Part shown: positions 1 to 7,018 of the stretch, piece after piece
How positions within the stretch are numbered: position 1 is the stretch's first letter
Layout: the number at the start of each line of letters is the position of its first letter
Assembly (NCBI GenBank): GCA_028868545.1
Contig: JAGWUF010000014.1
Span: 1-51,043, forward strand
DNA from: Lysobacteraceae bacterium
GTDB taxonomy: Bacteria > Pseudomonadota > Gammaproteobacteria > Xanthomonadales > Xanthomonadaceae
Direction of reading: 5' to 3'
DNA length: 51,043 nucleotides
Notes under the pieces: generated by a model
What the model saw: only the letters and a program-made list of their open reading frames with translations
Databases searched by the model: none
What the model was told of the DNA's origin: nothing
Position numbers and translations under genes: made by a program

Positions 1-327
1 ACAGCCGCTGCAAGCGGCAGCCGCCTGTCCGACGGGCATTACGACTGCCTGATCCTGTCGATGACCGTCGGCGCATCGTTCTCGACCCAATATCAACCGA
101 CCGGCATGGGGTTCGCCATCGCCGGCAATGCCTACTCCGCCAGCGCCGGTGGCGGCACGGTCGCGGTCTCGCCGGACGTGGTGGCCTTCCGCGGCGGCGC
201 CTATGACGGTTGGAAGGGCGCGCGCCTCAACGGCGCCATCGTGTTCCGCAAGAACGATCATTCGAGCCCGCAGGCAGGTGAAGGCATCCGGGCGGGCGAC
301 TTCCGCTGCGCCAGGATCTCTGGATAA
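1..327 (+). CDS. C-terminal part of an unrecognised protein (truncated by the window edge)
   Basis: The frame is open from the first base and stops at TAA 325-327, leaving about 108 residues; the true start lies outside the window. An ATG at 61 is in frame, but the 20 residues before it read on without interruption, so it is probably internal. The fragment is rich in Gly, Ala and Ser (for example AGNAYSASAGGG) and has two Cys, one in DGHYDCLIL and one near the end in DFRCARISG. No membrane segment is visible. I do not recognise the family. The Gly/Ser-rich, beta-like composition would suit an exported protein, but this is only an impression. Confidence 0.6.
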   Translation, partial: TAAASGSRLSDGHYDCLILSMTVGASFSTQYQPTGMGFAIAGNAYSASAGGGTVAVSPDVVAFRGGAYDGWKGARLNGAIVFRKNDHSSPQAGEGIRAGDFRCARISG

Positions 328-383
328 GGATCACGCCGAACGCCATGGCGAAGCTGTTCTAGCCGACCCAGACGCCAGATCAA

Positions 384-417
384 CCGCTCGACGCGAACCC
401 CGGCGCGCGTCGAGCGG
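384..417. repeat. 12-bp perfect inverted repeat between the first two genes
   Basis: Positions 384-395 pair perfectly with 406-417 (core arm CGCTCGACGCG), with a 10-base loop. No T-run follows on either strand, so it is not a standard intrinsic terminator. It lies between the stop of the truncated gene and the start of the small secreted protein gene, and could be a termination or mRNA-stabilising hairpin. Confidence 0.5.
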
Positions 418-456
418 GCACGAACGCCGGACTACCTCACCCTTGGAGAGCACAGC

Positions 457-723
457 ATGAATCGGATTTGCACGATCACCTTGTCCATCATCGTCGCCTG
501 CGCCGCCCTGGCACCAACCGCCCACGCCGACTCGGTCAACGGCGGCAAGGGCGCTGCCGAACAATGCGTCAAATTCCAGCACGCCCGCAGCGACAAGCAG
601 ATCGCGTCCTGCTGCGCGGACATGCTCGATGGCGCGGGCGGGAAGCAGGCGCAACAGGAATGCGTGAAGACCGGCAAGGCAATGGCGAACGGAAACAACA
701 AGGCGACAACCGGGAAAAAGTGA
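457..723 (+). CDS. Small secreted Cys-containing protein, unknown function
   Basis: This 88-residue protein begins with a clear Sec signal peptide: MNR, then a hydrophobic stretch (ITLSIIVACAALAPT), with likely cleavage after AHA at about residue 24. The mature part of roughly 64 residues carries four Cys: one in EQCVKF, an adjacent pair in ASCCADM and one in QECVKT. It ends in a Gly/Asn/Lys-rich tail. The even number of Cys suits one or two disulfides in the periplasm. A GGAGAG ribosome site lies just upstream of the ATG. I do not recognise the family. The signal peptide and good ribosome site support a real gene despite its small size. It is flanked upstream by a 12-bp inverted repeat and faces the kinase gene on the other strand. 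Confidence 0.7.
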   Translation: MNRICTITLSIIVACAALAPTAHADSVNGGKGAAEQCVKFQHARSDKQIASCCADMLDGAGGKQAQQECVKTGKAMANGNNKATTGKK

Positions 724-822
724 CGCCCCGGCGGCCTCGGCCTGCACACCGGGCGGCAGCACGCGACGGCGTGGCGCGATCCGTGACTGCGGAATCCGCG
801 ATCCGGCGCAAGCGAGGCGCCG

Positions 823-3717
823 TCAGGGCAGGCCGAGTTGCCTTGCCAGCGCTTCGGCCTCGATGCGGTTGATTTCCTGCGGCAACACGGCCTCGCGCAG
901 TACCGGCAGGGCTTGGGTCAACAGGTTGCGGGCATCGTCCTTCTCGCCGCGGTCATAGCGGATCTGTGCCAGCTTGACGCGGGCGGCGGCGGTATCCACC
1001 GGCTGCGTGCCGGCCTCCAGTTTCTTCAAGGCCTCGCGTTGGTTGCGTTCGGCGGCGGCAAGATCGCCGCGTGCCCGTGCCAAGGTGGCACGCAAGACCA
1101 GAAGCTGGGCGAAGATCGGGTGCGTTGCGGGGGCAGCCTTGGCCCACAGGGCCGCCGCTTCGTCCAGCAGCGCGCTTGCGCGATCCTGGCGACCCATCCG
1201 TTGCGCAGCAACCGCCTGTTGCAAGACCAGGAAAGCGTAACTCTGCGATGCCTCGCCGTCGTCCTTGCGGCCCGGTTCGCGCAGCTCGGAGATGCGTGCA
1301 TATGCCCATTCCGCATGTCCGGCCTTGGCGGCGATGCGGGCATGGCGCAACTGCAATTTGCGCAGCACGCCCGGGGCGTTGCCGTCGTTGATGGCGGCCA
1401 GGATGGCGATGGCCCGATCGTACGTTTCCAATGCCCGCGGGTAGTCGCCCAGGCGGTCGTACACGCTGCCCACATGCTCCTTGCGGATCGCATTTTCCAT
1501 CGGCACGTCATCGTACTTGACGCCCAGTGCATCGGCGCGCTGCATGGCGACCAGCGCCTCGCGGTAGCGGCCCTGGTCGCTCAGGGTCAAGCCCAGGCTG
1601 CCGTACATCTTGCTGAGATCGCCACCACCGTCGAAATACTTTTCACTCAAGGCAATGGCCTGGCGAATGCTGCGCTCGGCAGTGCGCTGGTCGCCGGAAA
1701 TCGCCTGCGCATCCGACAGCGACCGCAACAAGCCGGGGCGATACGGAGAGTCCTGGGCAATTTTCTGGCGATCGGCAAACGCCAGCCCTTGCTGGGCGGT
1801 TTGCATTGCATGCTGGGCATCACCGTTCCAGACATACAGGGACGCCAGATCGTGAAAGACGCTGATGGCACCGGGGGGCGGTTGCGGCAGTTTGTCGATC
1901 AACGCGATGGCTTGCAGCCAGGATGTTTCCGCACCGCGGGCGTCGCCATTGCGGAACAAGGCATAGCCCACGTCGTACAGCGAGTTCAGCTTGGCCAACG
2001 TGTCGTTGGGTGCATAGCGTTCACGCATCTGTTCCGCACGTCGCGCTTCGGCCAGGCTTTCCTTGCCGCGATCCAGCGAACCCAGCGCGCCCGAGTAATA
2101 GGAGATGTCGTCCGCCAGCGCCAATGCATCCTCGCGCCCGCGCGGCTGCACGCCTTGCAGGCCAGCCGCAAGCAAGGTGACTGCGATTTTCGGATCCCCC
2201 AGCGTCTTGTACATGTAGCCCAGTTTGCGTTGCAGGGTTTGCCGAACCGGCAGTGGGAGTTGTTTGTTCGCATCCAGTTTTTTCACCGCGGTATCCAGCA
2301 GCTGGCGGGTACTGATCTTGGTATCCAGTGCCTGTTCCGGCGAGGCGGCCAGCACCGCATCGCCAAGGAAGGTCAGGGCGGCCTCTGCGGTGGCCTGCTG
2401 GGTTGCGGCTTCGTTGCGCTGCTGCTCGGCAATCCGCGCCTGCGTGCGCGCCTCGCGGGCCTGCCACAATGCCAGCCCGGTGCCGGCCAGCAGGGCCAGC
2501 GCGACCGCGCCGATGGCGGCGGCCAGCAGGCGGTTGCGCTTGAACCACAGGCGCGTGCGCACGCGGCGTGACAGCGGCACGGCGGTGATCGGGCGGTTGT
2601 CCAGCCAGGCCTTGAGGTCGTTCGCCAGCGCGTCTGCGGAGGCGTAGCGCTGCTCGGGGTCGCGGCGCAGACAGGCTTGCACGATGTCGGACAGGCTGCC
2701 GCGCAGCGCGCGTGACAGGGCGGTGGGTGTCAGCCCGCCACGCAGTGCGGCTTGCGCGGGTGCGGTGCCGGCGGCGGCGCGGGTGAGGGGTTCCGGCGTG
2801 CGTTCGAGCTGCTGCAACTGGCTGGCCAGCGGGGTGTCGCGGGTCAGCCCGAACGGGTGCGCACCCGACAGCAGGCGGTGCAGAATCACGCCCAGCTGCC
2901 ACAGGTCGGTGGCGGTGGTGATGGGGGCGTCGTGCAGCTGTTCCGGGCTGGCGTATTCGAAAGTCAGTGCACGGTCCAGGGTCGCGGTGGCTTCGCTGCC
3001 CTGGATCTGTTTGGCGATGCCGAAGTCCAGCAGCTTGACCCGACCGTCGGCATCCACCAGCAAATTGGACGGCTTGAGGTCGCGATGCACCACCAGGTTG
3101 CGGTGCGCGTAACGCACTGCGTCCAGCACCTGCAGGAACAGCACGACGCGCTCGCGCAACCCCAGCTGGCGGGTGTCGCACCAGCGGTCGATGGGTTCGC
3201 CATCGACGCGTTCCATCACGAAATACGGCTCGCCCTCGGCGCTGATGCCGCCGTCCAGCAAGGTGGCGATGTTGGGGTGCTGCAGGCCTGCCAGAATTTG
3301 CCGTTCGCGCAGGAAGCGTTCGCGCGCGGCCTGCGAGTCGGCGCTGGCGCGGATCAGCTTGAGTGCGGCGCGCTGGGTGTAGGCGCCATCATCGCGCTCC
3401 GCGGCATACACCGCGCCCATGCCGCCGCGTCCAATGACATCGGTGAGCTTCCATGCACCCAGACTGCGCCCCAGCAGCGGATCGACGTGGGGTGTGTCAT
3501 CACCCGCAAGGGCATCACCCCACGCATCCGCGTTGCCACTGAAGGGTTCGCAGGTTTCGGCATCGGCCTCCAGCAGGGCCCGCACCCGGGCCTGCAGGTC
3601 GGCATCGCCGGCGCAGAGTTCTTCCAGCCTGCGGGTGCGGGCCTCGCCCTGAAGATCGATGATGGCATCGAAAACCACCAGCGCACGCTGCCGGCGTTCG
3701 TGTGTCGAATCAGTCAT
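823..3717 (-). CDS. Membrane Ser/Thr protein kinase with periplasmic TPR-like region
   Basis: The 964-residue protein has an N-terminal helical region (1-85) and a Hanks-type kinase domain (about 90-375). The kinase has a glycine loop GRGGMGAVY at 96-104, ATP lysine in ALKLI (K120), catalytic loop HRDLKPSN at 211-218 and DFG at 231-233, so the core catalytic residues look intact. A single transmembrane helix follows (about 396-419), then a coiled-coil-prone stretch (QAREARTQARIAEQQRNEAA) and a long alpha-helical region with TPR-like repeats to the C-terminus, predicted to be periplasmic. In Xanthomonads, kinases of this build often sit beside an ECF sigma factor gene. None is present here; the upstream neighbour on the same strand is an unrelated 290-residue protein. 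The substrate cannot be inferred from sequence. Confidence 0.93.
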   Translation of the reverse strand: MTDSTHERRQRALVVFDAIIDLQGEARTRRLEELCAGDADLQARVRALLEADAETCEPFSGNADAWGDALAGDDTPHVDPLLGRSLGAWKLTDVIGRGGMGAVYAAERDDGAYTQRAALKLIRASADSQAARERFLRERQILAGLQHPNIATLLDGGISAEGEPYFVMERVDGEPIDRWCDTRQLGLRERVVLFLQVLDAVRYAHRNLVVHRDLKPSNLLVDADGRVKLLDFGIAKQIQGSEATATLDRALTFEYASPEQLHDAPITTATDLWQLGVILHRLLSGAHPFGLTRDTPLASQLQQLERTPEPLTRAAAGTAPAQAALRGGLTPTALSRALRGSLSDIVQACLRRDPEQRYASADALANDLKAWLDNRPITAVPLSRRVRTRLWFKRNRLLAAAIGAVALALLAGTGLALWQAREARTQARIAEQQRNEAATQQATAEAALTFLGDAVLAASPEQALDTKISTRQLLDTAVKKLDANKQLPLPVRQTLQRKLGYMYKTLGDPKIAVTLLAAGLQGVQPRGREDALALADDISYYSGALGSLDRGKESLAEARRAEQMRERYAPNDTLAKLNSLYDVGYALFRNGDARGAETSWLQAIALIDKLPQPPPGAISVFHDLASLYVWNGDAQHAMQTAQQGLAFADRQKIAQDSPYRPGLLRSLSDAQAISGDQRTAERSIRQAIALSEKYFDGGGDLSKMYGSLGLTLSDQGRYREALVAMQRADALGVKYDDVPMENAIRKEHVGSVYDRLGDYPRALETYDRAIAILAAINDGNAPGVLRKLQLRHARIAAKAGHAEWAYARISELREPGRKDDGEASQSYAFLVLQQAVAAQRMGRQDRASALLDEAAALWAKAAPATHPIFAQLLVLRATLARARGDLAAAERNQREALKKLEAGTQPVDTAAARVKLAQIRYDRGEKDDARNLLTQALPVLREAVLPQEINRIEAEALARQLGLP

Positions 3718-3837
3718 GCGATGTGACCCGTGGAGTGCAGTGTGCGAACCCGAAACGGCCTGCGGGCGATGCCCACGACAGGCCTGTGCAGCGAGTGTCG
3801 CATACCCTCCTCTGCCCGCGAACGCGCAAGCAAGGCG

Positions 3838-4710
3838 TCAGCGCAGGCACCTTGCATCGCCGTCGGCGCAATGCACGTAGTGCACCGGTATGCCGTGGCC
3901 ATCCAGCACGGCGGCATATTGCCGCTGGCGCATCTGGAAACGGGCGAAGCCGCGCTCCAGTGCGGCGGGGTCGCCGAGTGCCGGCGCATTGCGATGCTGC
4001 CACGCGCACGGGTCGAGCAGGGCGATGCGCACCTCACCCGCGCCGTAACGCGCCAGCGGCTCGGGCGCGGCGTCCAGCAGCAACTCGCCCTGCGGTTCCA
4101 GCAGTGCGGTTTCCAGCAAGGCCCACAGCCCATGCAGGCCGGCATTCTGGTATTGCATCGCCATCATCGCCAGCAGGTCGTGCAGGCTGAGATAGCGGAT
4201 GTGTTCCACCTGCGCGCCCAGCCCGTCCTGCAGGGCCAGCGCGGCATCGGCCTGGGCCATGCCGCAGTCGAACAATTTCGATTCCAGTTGTTCGTCCACC
4301 GCCGCCAGCGCGGGCCCGCGCAGCACGAACGGCAGCACCCGCAGGCCGCCGCCGCGCAGCGCCGCATCGTCCTGCATCGATGCTGGCAGCACGCCCTGCG
4401 GGTCGGCACCGAAACCCATCACCCGCGCCGCTTGTCCTTGCCCGGGCGCGCGTTGCAGCAGTTCGATCACGCGTTGATGCAGCGGCCAGCCGGGGCGCAG
4501 CGCCTCGGCAGGATCGAAGTGTGCGGCCAGCAGGGCCAGATCGCACTCCGCCGCTTCCGGTGCCAGCTTGGCCAGGTCGCGGCCCAGCAGGCTGGCCACT
4601 TCGCCGGCGGCGGCGGCCGGCAGGGCGGCGCGCTGCGGGGGACTGCCGTCGCGCAGCTCGATGGCGATGACGCCGCGGAACACGGCAGGGCTGGCAACGG
4701 GCTGTGACAT
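3838..4710 (-). CDS. Conserved-looking hypothetical protein, 290 residues
   Basis: This 290-residue, Ala/Leu-rich protein has no signal peptide or membrane helix, so it is likely cytoplasmic. It has alternating helical and strand-like segments and a Cys-bearing C-terminus (VHYVHCADGDARCLR). Codon use and GC content match the neighbours, and the frame is long and begins with ATG, so it is probably a real gene. I do not recognise a family. It lies 120 bases upstream of the kinase gene on the same strand and may be co-transcribed with it. It is divergent from the thiolase gene across 81 bases. A possible promoter for the thiolase lies in that gap (TTGACT at 4719, TACACT at 4739), but the 14-base spacer is too short to trust. 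Confidence 0.75.
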   Translation of the reverse strand: MSQPVASPAVFRGVIAIELRDGSPPQRAALPAAAAGEVASLLGRDLAKLAPEAAECDLALLAAHFDPAEALRPGWPLHQRVIELLQRAPGQGQAARVMGFGADPQGVLPASMQDDAALRGGGLRVLPFVLRGPALAAVDEQLESKLFDCGMAQADAALALQDGLGAQVEHIRYLSLHDLLAMMAMQYQNAGLHGLWALLETALLEPQGELLLDAAPEPLARYGAGEVRIALLDPCAWQHRNAPALGDPAALERGFARFQMRQRQYAAVLDGHGIPVHYVHCADGDARCLR

Positions 4711-4791
4711 GTGGAGTCTTGACTCGGAATGACGGCGCTACACTCGAAGCTCCATTATGCCCGCGCCGTGGGCCCGTCTTCGAGGTGAGTC

Positions 4792-6069
4792 ATGCAACAT
4801 GGTCGCAAGGTCGCTGTGCTGGGCGGTGTGCGCATTCCGTTTTGCCGCCAGAACACCGCCTATGCCGATGTCGGCAATCTGGGCCTGTCGGTGCGTACCC
4901 TGGGCGCGCTGGTGGAAAAATTCGGCCTGCAGGACCAGCCGCTGGGCGAAGTGGCGATGGGCGCGGTGATCAAGCATTCCTCCGACTGGAACCTGGGCCG
5001 CGAAGCCGCACTGAGCTCCGGGCTGTCGCCGCTGACCCCCGGCATCACGCTGCAGCGCGCGTGCGGTACTTCGCTGGATACGTTGATCCACATCGCCGGC
5101 AAGATTGCCACCGGGCAAATCGAGGCCGGCATCGGCGGCGGTTCCGACACCACCTCCGACGTGCCGATCGTGTACGGCAAGGCCTTGCGCGGGCGGTTGC
5201 TCAAGGCGGCGGCGGCCAAGACCTTCGGCCAGAAGCTGGCGGCGTTCAAGGGCTTTCGCCTGCGCGAACTGAAGCCGGATTTCCCCGGCGTGGCCGAGCC
5301 GCGGACCGGCAAGTCGATGGGTGCGCACTGCGAGGACATGGCCAAGGAATGGGACATCCCGCGCGAGGCGCAGGACGCGCTGGCGGTGGCTTCGCACCAG
5401 AAGCTGGCGGCCGCCTACGGGCGCGGCTTCTTCGACGACCTGGTGGTCGGTTTCCGCGGGGTCGAGCGCGACAACATCCTGCGCCCCGACACCAGTGTCG
5501 AGAAGCTGGCCACGCTCAAGCCCGCCTTCGACAAGACCTCCGGCAAGGGCACCCTGACCGCCGGCAACTCCACCCCGCTCACCGACGGCGCTTCCGCCTG
5601 CCTGTTGGCCAGCGACGAATGGGCAGCCACCCACGGCCATGAAGTGCTGTGCCACATCCGCGACACGCAGGTGGCGGCGGTGGATTTCGTGCATGGCGAA
5701 GGCCTGCTGATGGCCCCCACCATCGCGGTGGCCGAAATGCTCAAGCGCAACCACCTTGCGCTGCAGGATTTCGATTTCTACGAGATCCACGAAGCCTTCG
5801 CCGCGCAGGTGCTGTGTACGCTGAAGGCTTGGGAAGATGCGGGGTACTGCAAGACCCGCCTCGGCCTGGACGCGCCGCTGGGCGCGATCGACCCGGCGAA
5901 AATCAACCCCAACGGTTCCTCGCTGGCGGTCGGCCACCCGTTCGCCGCCACCGGCGCCCGCATCGTCGCCACCGCCGCCAAGGAACTGAAGCAGCGCGGC
6001 AAGGGCCGCTGCCTGATCAGCATCTGCACCGCCGGCGGAATGGGCGTGGTGGCGATTCTGGAGCGCTGA
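4792..6069 (+). CDS. Acetyl-CoA C-acyltransferase (thiolase, FadI-like)
   Basis: This 425-residue thiolase exchanges or cleaves acyl-CoA with CoA, in beta-oxidation or in acetoacetyl-CoA formation. The nucleophilic Cys is C91 in QRACGTS. The HEAFAAQ motif supplies the active-site His. The loop NPNGSSLAVGHPFAATGAR and the C-terminal CTAGGMG (second catalytic Cys) are all present, so it should be active. Length and sequence fit the FadI type better than short biosynthetic thiolases of about 390 residues. GAGGTGA sits at the right distance before ATG 4792. No fadJ-like partner is in view: the next gene, 34 bases downstream, is an Mrr-type nuclease. Chain-length preference cannot be read from the sequence. 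Confidence 0.92.
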   Translation: MQHGRKVAVLGGVRIPFCRQNTAYADVGNLGLSVRTLGALVEKFGLQDQPLGEVAMGAVIKHSSDWNLGREAALSSGLSPLTPGITLQRACGTSLDTLIHIAGKIATGQIEAGIGGGSDTTSDVPIVYGKALRGRLLKAAAAKTFGQKLAAFKGFRLRELKPDFPGVAEPRTGKSMGAHCEDMAKEWDIPREAQDALAVASHQKLAAAYGRGFFDDLVVGFRGVERDNILRPDTSVEKLATLKPAFDKTSGKGTLTAGNSTPLTDGASACLLASDEWAATHGHEVLCHIRDTQVAAVDFVHGEGLLMAPTIAVAEMLKRNHLALQDFDFYEIHEAFAAQVLCTLKAWEDAGYCKTRLGLDAPLGAIDPAKINPNGSSLAVGHPFAATGARIVATAAKELKQRGKGRCLISICTAGGMGVVAILER

Positions 6070-6103
6070 TATTGTTGGAGGGGTTCCGCTTCGAGATACC
6101 CGG

Positions 6104-7018
6104 ATGGCGCTCCCCTCTTACGATCAACTGATGCTGCCGCTACTGCGGTTGGCGGGTGCCGATCGAGCCGACACGCTGGGTTCGGCCGAAGCGCTGCTGA
6201 TACAGGAGCTCCAGCTCACTCCGGATGAGTGCAGCGTCCGCTTGCCCAGTGGGCAGCAGACGGTGATCCGCAACCGGATTGGCTGGGCCAGCTTCCACCT
6301 GATGAAGGCGGGGCTGATCGCAAAGCCCAAACGCGGCCAGTTCGTCATCACCGATCGCGGTCGGGAAGTGCTGCAGGCACCGCCATCGAAATTGGATCGT
6401 GAGTATTTGTCGCGTTTCCCGGAGTTCTCCGAGTTCATCATCGGCAACACCCGCAATGCAGCGACGCCCACATCTGCTGGCATCGGGCGGCAGGACGACA
6501 TCACTCCGGACGAGGCACTGCAGGATGCATATCGTCAGCTGCAGGGGGAGTTGGCTTCCGATCTGTTGTCGCGACTGCTGCAGGTCAGGCCGGAATTTTT
6601 CGAGAACACCGTGGTCGAGCTGCTGGTCGCAATGGGTTACGGCGGTTCCCGGCAGGACGCCGGCGAGCGCATCGGCCGCTCCGGCGACGGCGGCATCGAC
6701 GGCATCATCAAGGAAGACCGCCTTGGCCTGGATACCCTCTACATCCAGGCGAAACGCTGGCAGGGCACCGTCGGACGCCCGGAAATCCAGAAATTCGTCG
6801 GCGCGCTGCATGGCCAGCGCGCACGCAAAGGGGTGTTCATGACCACCGGCAGCTTCTCTGCCGATGCACGCGATTACGTGTCCCAGATCGACGTGAAAGT
6901 GGTCCTGCTGGATGGCATGCAGATCGCCAATTTGATGATCGATGCCGGGGTGGGCGTCACTCCGGTGGCCAGCTACGTGGTCAAGCGCATCGATTCGGAT
7001 TATTTCGAAGACGCCTGA
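6104..7018 (+). CDS. Mrr-family restriction endonuclease (orphan)
   Basis: The 304-residue protein has two regions. Residues 1-95 resemble the winged-helix Mrr N-terminal domain (RNRIGWASFHLMKAGLI, then FVITDRGREVL). Residues about 155-285 are the Mrr catalytic domain of the PD-(D/E)xK fold: MGYGG at 177-181, GDGGIDG with D199, and YIQAKRW with Q215 and K217, followed by KFVGALHG and a TTGSFS strand. The catalytic D, Q and K are all visible. Family members cut modified or foreign DNA (type IV restriction). No methyltransferase or specificity gene is nearby, which fits a modification-dependent enzyme. The gene follows the thiolase by 34 bases, and its last 19 bases overlap the end of the S9 peptidase gene on the other strand. 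Confidence 0.9.
   Translation: MALPSYDQLMLPLLRLAGADRADTLGSAEALLIQELQLTPDECSVRLPSGQQTVIRNRIGWASFHLMKAGLIAKPKRGQFVITDRGREVLQAPPSKLDREYLSRFPEFSEFIIGNTRNAATPTSAGIGRQDDITPDEALQDAYRQLQGELASDLLSRLLQVRPEFFENTVVELLVAMGYGGSRQDAGERIGRSGDGGIDGIIKEDRLGLDTLYIQAKRWQGTVGRPEIQKFVGALHGQRARKGVFMTTGSFSADARDYVSQIDVKVVLLDGMQIANLMIDAGVGVTPVASYVVKRIDSDYFEDA

Noticed and set aside
4719-4744. TTGACT and TACACT as a promoter for the thiolase gene
   Set aside because: The spacer is only 14 bases, outside the usual sigma-70 range.
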